Part shown: piece after piece, positions 18,094 through 25,196 of the stretch
Layout: each line of letters opens with the position of its first letter
Numbering within the stretch: the stretch's first letter is position 1
Source: RUG572 sp964386385
GTDB taxonomy: Bacteria; Verrucomicrobiota; Kiritimatiellia; RFP12; UBA1067
DNA: 64,000 nucleotides
Direction: 5' to 3'
NCBI GenBank assembly: GCA_964386385.1
Contig: CAYLRN010000006.1
Coordinates: 62,001 to 126,000, forward strand
The notes under the pieces: generated by a model
Told to the model about the DNA's origin: nothing
Seen by the model: the letters and a program-made list of their open reading frames with translations, nothing else
The model's database searches: none
Made by a program: the position numbers and the translations under genes

Positions 18094-20790
18094 CTATTTC
18101 GCCCTCATTTCACGGTCCCGCATCGCCCCGACGACCGCCTCAATCATCTTATTTCCGCGCCGCAGCGCACAGCGCGAACTGACGAGGAAGTCGCCGACGG
18201 TCTCCTGCTCGGACGCAATGTCCGCCGCAATCGCGGCAGCCGCGAAAGCGTCGAACTCGTCCGCGAATCCCACTTTCCTCTCCGCCACGACACCGGCCAC
18301 TTCGTTCACAGACGGCGACAGGGCGAAGAAACGGTACTGCCTCGAATGCGAACGCAGATATGATTCGAACAGAAATCCATTCCATTCGCATCCGGGAACG
18401 GCCGGGAAGTCGCGGAAATGGCCGAACGCGCCAACAGGCGTCGCCGCCCCGGCCATGCGCAGGGATATGGCGGCGTCGATCGCCTCCACGTCGAATTCGA
18501 CAAGTTCCGCCCTTACGAAACAAGACTGCGAAACGCGCACCCGCTCTTCGCCGACGGCGTCGAGCGCCGTCCGAATGTCGATTCTATACTCCGTCGCAAT
18601 CGCGTCGACCTCGTCGAACGATACGTCGTCGTCCCTGTTTCTGCATAGCGCGCGCAGCGGCGCGGCCGCCTGAATATCCGCGCCGACTTCATGGACCATC
18701 CGCCCATGTCGGGCGAAGTGTCCGTCGAGGAAGCGCAGGTAGAACGCATGGCGGAGCGCAAAGTCGGAAAGACGCGAATCGTTCATCGCAGCGCTGTCTT
18801 CAAGGACGATCTGCGCAAGCGAGAAGAAGCCGTCTTCGCGGATGCACGATTCGCAGAGCCTCCGCCCCCGCTCAACTTCCGCGTCGTCGAATTCTATCCG
18901 CTCAAGGACGGCATACTCGTCTTTAGAATTCGAGATGAAGCGACCGTCTTTCCTCAACAGGTCTTTGACATACACCTCCTCAACATACGGCAGACGCTTC
19001 GCAGCAGACTTCAGTTCCACAACGACGGAATCGCAGGAGAGAAGCCGACCAAGAACATGCTCCGCCACATCGCCAACTCCCTTCCGAAGCAGAAACTCGC
19101 CCTTCATTTCATAGGCGTCAGCCGCATCGCGCACCACCGCCGCATTGAGTAGACGAGACGAGCCGACGCCGAGCCGCATCAAATCGTCCGCATGACGCGC
19201 CATGAGACGCGAGAACTGGAAGACGTCGTTCCCATCTTCCACAAGCGCGTCAACGACCTTGCGCCACCCCCCGTCCTTGTCCGACGGACACGGAAACACC
19301 TTGCCGTCAACGAACACGCCGATCTGCGGCATCACCTGCATCAGGTCAAGGTCTTCCGGCAAGTCGTCACCGAAGCGCTGCGAATGCAGCTCCCGCATTT
19401 TCTTGGCGTGAATATAACTGGACAGCCGAAAGCCGTTGGGGAATTCCACCTCCAGCAATTCGGCGAGCCTCGCCCTCTGTGCGTCGGATAGGAGCGGCGG
19501 TCGCGGGGCGACCGCCCTACCGAAGGGCGAATCAATGGCATTCCCATCTGCCGGCGCGGGGGCGGACACGGCGGCGCGCGTCCCTGCAGAACCCAACGAA
19601 GGGACGCCCATCGGTAGGGCGGGGCGTCCCGCCCCGCCGCCGCCCACCGCACTCGCCCCGCGCCACCGCGCAAGCAGACGCTCAAGATACGTCTCGTGGC
19701 GTCCCTTCATCCATTGGCTGTTCACGAATACGGGGACACCGCCGCGGTAGGCGCAGTCCTTCCAGTAGTACCAGCGTTCGCGCCCGGCCGGCGCAAGCCC
19801 AAGGGCGAAAACCGGGTATCCGTGCGGAAGCATTCCGATGATTCCCTTTGTCCCCTCAAGCGTCAGAAGGCGCTGGAAATCCTCGTCCGGTACACGCCCC
19901 TCCGCGAGCGCGGCGTAGATTTCCCGCTTCGCATACGCGCCAATGCCGCCATCCGCCGGCGCAAGGGCGGGCGGCGGGGCGGGACGCCCCGCCCTACCGA
20001 ATGGCGGAACAGGAGCGTTCACATCCGCCGGCGCAAGGGCGGGCGGCGGGGCGGGACGCCCCGCCCTACCGAGGGACGGGTCAATTGCATTTCCAGGCGC
20101 AGAGGCGGCCTCTAGGCCATCCCCGCCCGCAGTCCCTTCACAGGGTTTTGCATGGGCGCGCGCCGTCGCGCCCCGCGGCTCCATCACCACCGCCGCCTGC
20201 GCGGGGTCAACCCTGTACGCCAGCAGCATCTCGCGCGCCTGGCCGATGAAATCCCGGGCGGAAAGGTTCTTCTCGAACCACACGCCCAGATCGGCGATTT
20301 CCTGCCCGCGGCGCAGATCGAAACCGTCAAGCGAAAGATTGGGGATGAACTTCGCGCCGACAAAGCCCTTCAGCAGATTCGGATGCAGCGCGTCCAGCAG
20401 ACGGCACAGCACGGGCGGAAGGTTCTGCCATTTGCCGTCCAGCGGATGCTCGCGCCCGCCGTAGACAAGCGCAAGCGGCCGCATGTTCGTGCCGCTTGCG
20501 GCAGTGGCGTCCGCGAAAAAGAGCGTTTCGACCGCATCCGCCGGCGCAGGGGCGGGCGGCGGGGCGGGACGCCCCGCCCTACCGAAGGACGGGTCAATTG
20601 CATTTTCAGGCGCAGAGGCGGCCTCTGGGCCATTCCCGCCCGCTGTCCCTTCGCATGGTTTTGCAGGGGCGCGCGCCGTCGTGTCCACGTCCCGCATATC
20701 CTCCGCGCCGCCGCCATGTGCGCCGTCTGCCATCTTTCGACCCGATACGCCTTTCCATTCGTTCCTAAAAACTCCAATTCCGCCCTCCAC
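18094..20790 (-). CDS. BREX-linked protein of unknown function interrupted in frame by repeat-derived peptides
   Basis: This 898-codon frame immediately precedes brxP and is probably the first gene of the BREX operon. I do not recognise its family. Residues 40-86, 209-280 and 379-433 are proline/alanine-rich and encoded by the same hairpin repeats found in intergenic DNA (motif GRAGRPAPP). The sequence between them (for example residues 100-205, 285-378 and 435-898) looks like ordinary globular protein. The frame is never broken. The start is uncertain: the longest frame uses GTG at 20790, while an ATG at 20733 is likely, and neither has a strong ribosome binding site. The C-terminal 450 residues are helical with many acidic segments; no catalytic motif is obvious. 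Confidence 0.7.
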   Translation of the reverse strand: MEGGIGVFRNEWKGVSGRKMADGAHGGGAEDMRDVDTTARAPAKPCEGTAGGNGPEAASAPENAIDPSFGRAGRPAPPPAPAPADAVETLFFADATAASGTNMRPLALVYGGREHPLDGKWQNLPPVLCRLLDALHPNLLKGFVGAKFIPNLSLDGFDLRRGQEIADLGVWFEKNLSARDFIGQAREMLLAYRVDPAQAAVVMEPRGATARAHAKPCEGTAGGDGLEAASAPGNAIDPSLGRAGRPAPPPALAPADVNAPVPPFGRAGRPAPPPALAPADGGIGAYAKREIYAALAEGRVPDEDFQRLLTLEGTKGIIGMLPHGYPVFALGLAPAGRERWYYWKDCAYRGGVPVFVNSQWMKGRHETYLERLLARWRGASAVGGGGAGRPALPMGVPSLGSAGTRAAVSAPAPADGNAIDSPFGRAVAPRPPLLSDAQRARLAELLEVEFPNGFRLSSYIHAKKMRELHSQRFGDDLPEDLDLMQVMPQIGVFVDGKVFPCPSDKDGGWRKVVDALVEDGNDVFQFSRLMARHADDLMRLGVGSSRLLNAAVVRDAADAYEMKGEFLLRKGVGDVAEHVLGRLLSCDSVVVELKSAAKRLPYVEEVYVKDLLRKDGRFISNSKDEYAVLERIEFDDAEVERGRRLCESCIREDGFFSLAQIVLEDSAAMNDSRLSDFALRHAFYLRFLDGHFARHGRMVHEVGADIQAAAPLRALCRNRDDDVSFDEVDAIATEYRIDIRTALDAVGEERVRVSQSCFVRAELVEFDVEAIDAAISLRMAGAATPVGAFGHFRDFPAVPGCEWNGFLFESYLRSHSRQYRFFALSPSVNEVAGVVAERKVGFADEFDAFAAAAIAADIASEQETVGDFLVSSRCALRRGNKMIEAVVGAMRDREMRAK
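19492..19656 (-). repeat. In-frame hairpin-repeat insertion 3 inside the BREX-linked gene
   Basis: This segment encodes residues 379-433 and carries two repeat cores. One encodes GRAVAPRPP (stem arms GGCGGTCGC and GCGACCGCC). The other, near 19612-19645, is on the opposite strand orientation with arms GGCGGGGCG and CGCCCCGCC. Both cores also occur in intergenic cassettes elsewhere in the window. Confidence 0.75.
19951..20166 (-). repeat. In-frame hairpin-repeat insertion 2 inside the BREX-linked gene (double copy)
   Basis: This segment encodes residues 209-280 with two consecutive GRAGRPAPPPALAPAD peptides. The half nearer the N-terminus (about 20028-20170) is nearly identical at base level to insertion 1 (about 20537-20688), including a flank that encodes AKPCEGTAGG and EAASAP. 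It therefore looks like a duplicated larger module of about 150 bases. Confidence 0.8.
20533..20676 (-). repeat. In-frame hairpin-repeat insertion 1 inside the BREX-linked gene
   Basis: This segment encodes residues 39-86 (APAKPCEGTA through GRAGRPAPPPAPAPAD). The core hairpin has arms GGCGGGGCG and CGCCCCGCC around a TCC loop on the coding strand. It lies close to the possible start codons, so it may also have reshaped the N-terminus of the protein. Confidence 0.8.
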
Positions 20791-20903
20791 GGGGCGGGAT
20801 TCGCCACCTCACGGCACGGCACACGCCAAAATCGCATACCACACCGCAATTGCAGGGATATTACCATTTTTTTTTTCTCCCCCGTCAAGGGGGGAAATGA
20901 GAA

Positions 20904-21013
20904 GATCAAGTGGTCAAGTGATCAAGCGGCCAAGTTTGCGGCGGACGAGAACGTCCGCCCTCCATGGAGACGCCGCGGCTCACGTCGATCGTCTGCAACT
21001 TGACCACTTAACC
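20904..21013. repeat. Small intergenic repeat cassette with octamer ends
   Basis: The left end is a run of degenerate octamers (TCAAGTGG, TCAAGTGA, TCAAGCGG). The right end carries the inverted form (CTTGACCACTTAACC). Between them is a hairpin at 20940-20959 with arms GGCGGACG and CGTCCGCC around AGAA. The cassette lies in the 381-base spacer between dpnA and the BREX-linked gene. The rest of that spacer holds a T10 run at about 20869-20878, a C-rich/G-rich hairpin and the left end of the region duplicated at 24557. I see no gene in it. Confidence 0.65.
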
Positions 21014-21171
21014 TAAAAGTCGCGCGCCCTTTTGCTCGTGGCGGTGTATGTCGTGACGATCCCTGTGCGCTCGTGGCGGGTGACCCTTGCGACGCACGAC
21101 TGCAGCAGCGGGCGCGACGTCCCCGTCGCGCCGCAGACGGTCGCATGGACGGAGCGATGGGTGGTTTAGGG

Positions 21172-21984
21172 CTATTCGTGCGTATTGAGGTCGGGGATTT
21201 TCCTCGTCCATTCCATTCGCTTCGCGTCCATCAATTTCTGCCTCTGCACGGCAACCGCAAGGTATTCGTCCTCGATTTCAATTCCAGCGAACCGTCTGCC
21301 GGTGAGCCGTGCAGCGATTCCCGTGGTTCCGCTTCCCGCGAAAGGGTCGAGTACGGTCGCCCCCGCCTTTGTGCTTGCAAGCATGGCCCTGACGACAAGC
21401 GCCAGCGGCTTCTGCGTAGGGTGCTTGCCGCAGGTCTTCTCCCACGGCGCGATGGCGGGCATCCGCCACACGTCGGTCATCTGCCGCCCGCCGGCAAGCC
21501 GGTGCATGAGGTCATAGTTGTAGAAATGCGGAACACGGTGTTCCCTGCGCGCCCACAGCAGGATTTCCGTTGAGTGCGTGAAGTACCGACAGCTGAGGTT
21601 CGGCGGCGGATTCGCTTTCTGCCATGTCACTGCGTTTAGCATCTTGAAGTCCAGTTCCGACAGGACGTCCGCGACTGTGAAGACGTTGTGGAACGTTCCG
21701 CAGACCCATATTGTCGCGGAGTCGGACATCGCGTTCCTGCATGCCTTGAGCCATCGTCGCGTGAAATCCCTGTCAGACTCCCTTCCGCGCGACCTGTCCC
21801 ACGCCCCCTTGTTCACGGAGACCTTCTTCCCCGCCTGTACCGAGAATCCGCCGTTTGAAAGAAAGTAAGGTGGGTCGGCGAAGACCATGTCGAATGGCCC
21901 CATGCGGTTTTCCGCGAGGATTTCCACGCAGTCGCCCTTGTGCAGACTGCAGCAGCCGTCCTCTGACGCATAGTACAGGCTCAT
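21172..21984 (-). CDS. dpnA: DpnA-like DNA adenine methyltransferase
   Basis: This 270-residue methylase has DPPY at residues 37-40 and the AdoMet motif FAGSG at residues 215-219. The catalytic motif comes before the AdoMet motif, the order of beta-class amino-methyltransferases such as DpnA. It overlaps the stop of the DpnII-like endonuclease gene by ATGA and is the last gene of the operon. In the classical DpnII system DpnA methylates GATC also on single-stranded DNA, which helps protect incoming DNA. GATC specificity here is inferred from the neighbours. A partial, deleted copy of its 3' half lies at 24619-24898. Confidence 0.9.
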   Translation of the reverse strand: MSLYYASEDGCCSLHKGDCVEILAENRMGPFDMVFADPPYFLSNGGFSVQAGKKVSVNKGAWDRSRGRESDRDFTRRWLKACRNAMSDSATIWVCGTFHNVFTVADVLSELDFKMLNAVTWQKANPPPNLSCRYFTHSTEILLWARREHRVPHFYNYDLMHRLAGGRQMTDVWRMPAIAPWEKTCGKHPTQKPLALVVRAMLASTKAGATVLDPFAGSGTTGIAARLTGRRFAGIEIEDEYLAVAVQRQKLMDAKRMEWTRKIPDLNTHE

Positions 21985-22826
21985 ACGAACAGCCTTTCGG
22001 AGATTCCGTCCTCAAGTTCCTTGATGTTGAAGACTGTTGGCAGGACGTCGAAGGTCTCGCGGAGGTTCTGCCTTGCTTTCAGCCACCCCCTGCCGTCCGT
22101 GAACCACACGAACTTGAACCCCTCTATCGGGAGAGACTCGACAGCCAGCATCTTGTACGACCTGGCGGTCTCGTTCAGTTTGGAGCCGCCGCTTCCGTAG
22201 AAGTTGGTTTCAACCGCGTAGACGCAGTTCCTTGTGCGCACTACGAAGTCGAAGCGCTTTTCAGTCCTGCCGGCGTTCGTCAGCGGAGAAAGGTCGACCC
22301 TCCACGAGGAGCATATTTCGCTTGCGTTCATTTCGGAATGGTACTCTACGTGGGCGGCATCCAGAAAGCGTTTCACAAGTCCCTCCATCTGATCCCCGCC
22401 GCGGTTCTTGTGTCCGTTCGAGTCCATCCCGGCCTCGACGCCGACGACATAGTCGTAGAGATTGTTGACGAGATGCCGCGAAATCAGGTCGAACAGGCCG
22501 GTCTTGCGCATGAACGTGCAGTATTCATCCACCGACTGAACGGCTTCTGCGAATTCATACACGCCCCCGCCCTCGTCGTCGTGCGCGTATATCTCCGTTT
22601 CGCGTTTCGCAAGCAGAATCGGTATGGCGGACAGCACCGACGGAAACCGGGCGTAGAGGCGGCGGAAATCGAATTCCACGTCCAGTGAACCGATAAGCGA
22701 GTTCAGCAGATGCAGTTCCGGTCTGTGTAGTTCGGCGTTTGCGACCACCTTCTTGAAATCCACGTAGTATGAATACGACGCGATGCTTTCGCGGAACTGT
22801 CCGAGCCATGTGTCGAAGTCTCTCAT
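21981..22826 (-). CDS. dpnII: DpnII/MboI-family type II restriction endonuclease
   Basis: This 281-residue protein matches the DpnII/MboI family. The C-terminal half has the nuclease-like segment RFDFVV followed by VYAVETNFYGSGGSKLNE, a hallmark of the family (D, then E-x-N in the core). It is predicted to cut unmethylated GATC in double-stranded DNA. It sits between two adenine methyltransferase genes and overlaps each by 4 bases (ATGA), so the three proteins are translated together. The gene order methylase-endonuclease-methylase differs from the M-A-B order of the pneumococcal DpnII operon. Confidence 0.9.
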   Translation of the reverse strand: MRDFDTWLGQFRESIASYSYYVDFKKVVANAELHRPELHLLNSLIGSLDVEFDFRRLYARFPSVLSAIPILLAKRETEIYAHDDEGGGVYEFAEAVQSVDEYCTFMRKTGLFDLISRHLVNNLYDYVVGVEAGMDSNGHKNRGGDQMEGLVKRFLDAAHVEYHSEMNASEICSSWRVDLSPLTNAGRTEKRFDFVVRTRNCVYAVETNFYGSGGSKLNETARSYKMLAVESLPIEGFKFVWFTDGRGWLKARQNLRETFDVLPTVFNIKELEDGISERLFV

Positions 22827-23719
22827 GTAATCCCCCCATAGTTGCGTATCGCAAGTTCGGAAACAGGGCCGCGGCCGGCGGCCCTCGAGTTGATCATGCG
22901 GCTCGCCCGCACCCTGCGGATGTCAAACCCCGCATAGAGCTCCTCGAAGAACGTGTCGTGGGGATTGACGTTGTGCGGATCGGAGTTTGACAGCAGCCAT
23001 CTGTGCCCGGTGGCGTCGAGGTTGCGGCAGAATTCCGCCAGCCGTTTCTGTTCGCCGTCGTCGAACCCGTCCTTTGAATACGCCGTGAATGCGGCCGAGC
23101 GCGTCAATGGGCGGTATGGCGGGTCGAGGTAGAAGAAGGCGTCGCCATCGATGCCGTTCGACATGTGCGCGAAGTCTCCGCACGTCACTTCGACCTTTTG
23201 AAGCAGCGCACTGTCAGCCCATATGGTCTTCTCGTCGCAGATGCATGGGTTGACGGCTCTGCCGAACGGAACGTTGAACATGCCCTTGGAGTTGACGCGG
23301 TACAGCCCATTGAAGCACGTCCTGTTGAGGAAGATGAAAAGCGCCGTCATTTCCTCGACATTCGCATCCCCGGAATTATAGCGGGCACGCTTTTCCAGGA
23401 ACAGATTCCGTCGTTCGCTCTCGTTTCTGCGGCCGGCATATTCGGACTGCAATGCGCGAAGCCGTGAAACAAGGTCTTCGGGCGCGTCTCTGACCATCCT
23501 ATAGCAGTTGGCAAGATTCGCGTTCAGGTCGTTTATGACAGCGCGGACTATGTTTGGGCATTTGGCAAGGACGTGGAACAGCACCGCCCCTCCTCCGACG
23601 AACGGCTCGACGTAGACGAGATTCTTCCGCATGGCGAAATCGGCGGGAAGCAGCGTTTCCAGTTGAGAGATAAGCTGCCCCTTGCCGCCTGCCCACTTGA
23701 CGAACGGCTTTCCGTTCAT
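22823..23719 (-). CDS. dpnM: Dam/DpnM-type GATC DNA adenine methyltransferase
   Basis: This 298-residue alpha-class adenine methyltransferase has the AdoMet motif KWAGGKGQL at residues 8-16 and the catalytic DPPY at residues 199-202. It is the first gene of the restriction-modification operon and should protect host GATC sites from the endonuclease. No strong ribosome binding site precedes the ATG. Upstream are a large inverted repeat (23782-23856), a 20-base palindrome (23851-23870) and a TATAAT box about 310 bases away, so the leader may be regulated to keep methylase ahead of endonuclease. Confidence 0.9.
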   Translation of the reverse strand: MNGKPFVKWAGGKGQLISQLETLLPADFAMRKNLVYVEPFVGGGAVLFHVLAKCPNIVRAVINDLNANLANCYRMVRDAPEDLVSRLRALQSEYAGRRNESERRNLFLEKRARYNSGDANVEEMTALFIFLNRTCFNGLYRVNSKGMFNVPFGRAVNPCICDEKTIWADSALLQKVEVTCGDFAHMSNGIDGDAFFYLDPPYRPLTRSAAFTAYSKDGFDDGEQKRLAEFCRNLDATGHRWLLSNSDPHNVNPHDTFFEELYAGFDIRRVRASRMINSRAAGRGPVSELAIRNYGGIT

Positions 23720-23781
23720 GGTCTTGTCCCGATGTCCGCGCTCGTCCGTCCGCGGACACCATGTCCATGCATGAAAAAAGA

Positions 23782-23856
23782 GCGCGCTTCCTCTTTCATG
23801 TACTCTCCAGAAGCCCTACCACAGGCCTACCTGAATACATGAAAGAGGAAGTGCGC
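23782..23856. repeat. 21-base inverted repeat upstream of dpnM
   Basis: Arms at 23782-23802 and 23836-23856 are inverted copies with one mismatch and a 33-base spacer. Each strand contains CTTCCTCTTTCATGTA. Both strands can be read as a short peptide containing SSFMYS. Possible roles are an operator, an RNA hairpin in the dpnM leader, or a recombination site. The sequence cannot tell these apart. Confidence 0.6.
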
Positions 23857-23870
23857 CCATATGGGCGCAC
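23851..23870. promoter_or_regulatory. Perfect 20-base palindrome, candidate operator
   Basis: GTGCGCCCAT followed by its exact reverse complement ATGGGCGCAC. It shares six bases with the right arm of the larger inverted repeat and lies about 130-150 bases upstream of the dpnM start. Perfect two-fold symmetry suits a dimeric regulator, but no controller gene is visible next to it. Confidence 0.4.
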
Positions 23871-24029
23871 CTCCACCGACATGCCGTTCAGGATATGAAA
23901 TAGTGGTAGTATTTCTGGAGAACGACTTGCTGGCGTTGATGCCAAATTGCCTTTCGTCGCGGCGGATTTCTCCCCGCCGCGTCCGGTCCCGCGCGAAGCG
24001 GCCTTGCCGCCTTGCGCAGAACGCCGAGG

Positions 24030-24035
24030 ATTATA
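24030..24035 (-). promoter_or_regulatory. TATAAT box, candidate dpnM operon promoter
   Basis: On the minus strand GTGGTATAATCC occurs here. The first recognisable gene downstream is dpnM, 310 bases away, so the transcript would have a long leader containing the palindromes. No start codon follows at leaderless spacing, unlike other TATAAT boxes in this window. Confidence 0.35.
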
Positions 24036-24108
24036 CCACAAAGCGGCATTGCGCGAAACGGCCATTCCGCCGCTCGCGTCCATTTGTGCTATACTGCCGG
24101 CAGTTCCC

Positions 24109-24330
24109 ATGAAAGCCCCATTGTCCGAGATAGGCAACCGGTACGCATCGGTAGGGTGCGATATCCCCGTTGCGCCACCGTCTTTCATTCGCCACGGGCG
24201 TATTCGGGTAGATGCCGGCACAATGTCAGAACGCCCGCGCGGACGAGCGCGGAAAGGTGACGGTGACGGAGACGAATCCGCCCTACGGCGGCACGGAGAC
24301 ATGAGCCTCTTTCGCGTGTTCTCGTTCTGA
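24109..24330 (+). CDS. Possible small protein, 73 residues
   Basis: An ATG at 24109 opens a frame ending at 24330. A TATACT box lies 13 bases upstream. The predicted product begins MKAPLSEIGNRYASVGCD and ends in a low-complexity, Gly/Asp/Arg-rich tail. It has no recognised domain. It may be a gene fragment or a chance frame in this degraded stretch. Confidence 0.2.
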   Translation: MKAPLSEIGNRYASVGCDIPVAPPSFIRHGRIRVDAGTMSERPRGRARKGDGDGDESALRRHGDMSLFRVFSF

Positions 24331-24353
24331 CAGGCCGACCTTCGCGTTAATCA

Positions 24354-24385
24354 CCCCTACACGAGTTTGCAAACTCGTGTAGGGG
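24354..24385. repeat. Perfect 32-base palindrome
   Basis: CCCCTACACGAGTTTG is followed directly by its exact reverse complement, with no spacer. It is flanked downstream by a hairpin repeat core at 24417-24436 (arms GGCGGTTG and CAACCGCC, loop TCCT). There is no T-run, so it is not a standard terminator. Confidence 0.7.
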
Positions 24386-24556
24386 CCGGCGGTGACCGTT
24401 TTGCCGATCCCTGGAGGGCGGTTGTCCTCAACCGCCGAAAGCGCGGCGGGAGAATGCGCCGGTGCGGGACGTCCCGCCCTGCCGAATGCGGCGAATGGCG
24501 CGGACGCCAACGGCGAAACATATGGAATGGATGGCGCAGCGAATGCCAATCCGGTA

Positions 24557-24866
24557 GGGCGCGACGTCCCCGTCGCGCCGCAGACGGTCGCATGGACGGA
24601 GCGATGGGTGGTTTAGGGCTATTCGTGCGTATTGAGGTCGGGGATTTTCCTCGTCCATTCCATTCGCTTCGCGTCCATCAATTTCTGCCTCTGCACGGCA
24701 ACCGCAAGGTATTCGTCCTCGATTTCAATTCCAGCGAACCGTCTGCCGGTGAGCCGTGCAGCGATTCCCGTGGTTCCGCTTCCCGCGAAAGGGTCGAGTA
24801 CGGTCGCCCCCGCCTTTGTGCTTGCAAGCATGGCCCTGACGACAAGCGCCAGCGGCTTCTGCGTAG
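24557..24866. repeat. 310-base direct duplication of 21110-21419
   Basis: The two segments appear identical throughout and are 3447 bases apart. The shared part begins inside a hairpin repeat core (GGCGCGACG, TCCC, CGTCGCGCC), runs across the dpnA stop codon and ends within dpnA. The lack of visible differences suggests a recent event. One boundary at a repeat hairpin suggests the repeat took part. Confidence 0.9.
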
Positions 24867-24898
24867 TGTCCCACGCCCCCTTGTTCACCCCGCCTGTA
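24619..24898 (-). pseudogene. Deleted partial copy of dpnA
   Basis: An 89-codon frame encodes the last 82 residues of DpnA, including FAGSG, joined directly to MNKGAWD from near residue 60. Comparison with 21172-21984 shows an internal deletion of about 375 bases (21420-21794) and a smaller one of 12 bases (21817-21828). The copy stops matching at 24898. It lacks DPPY and cannot be an active methylase. Confidence 0.85.
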
Positions 24899-24942
24899 TG
24901 GACGATGGGCTTAAGGGGCTGCGACGCCGCAGGAACGCCGAT

Positions 24943-25065
24943 TCAGGCGAGCGGCAGGGTCGGCTGGCGGCCGATTTCCGGCGGGAACAGCCGCCAGACC
25001 AGCCCGTACTTCCGGAACGCATAGGCCACTGTCACGTGCCTGCGCTGCTCCACGTCCAACTGCGA
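24943..25065 (-). pseudogene. C-terminal remnant of an unidentified gene
   Basis: A minus-strand frame of about 40 codons ends at 24943 and reads QLDVEQRRHVTVAYAFRKYG, then LVWRLFPPEIGRQPTLPLA. It looks like the tail of a real protein, but I cannot name the family. It is truncated at both the upstream side and the junction with repeat DNA, so it is probably debris from a lost gene. Confidence 0.35.
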
Positions 25066-25069
25066 TGTT

Positions 25070-25196
25070 TAGGCTTAACCCTTAATCTCTCCTGGAAGAG
25101 TCGCGCTCCTGCACGACCGAGGCAAGAACGGCGGACGCGCGGGAGCGCGTCCCTCCCGAAGGGCGATGATTCAACGCAGAGGCGCAGAGGGAAGAT
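25070..25196. repeat. Repeat-derived spacer between gene debris and mlaD
   Basis: This stretch contains CTTAACCCTTAATC (octamer end), hairpins of the GGACGCGC/GCGCGTCC type near 25132-25153, and a phrase GCAGAGGCGCAGAGG that recurs in inverted form near 59490. No gene is visible. Confidence 0.5.

Noticed and set aside
20869..20896. T10 run next to a C-rich/G-rich hairpin as a terminator
   Set aside because: On the plus strand the T-run precedes the hairpin, and on the minus strand it reads as A-run. Neither order fits intrinsic termination.
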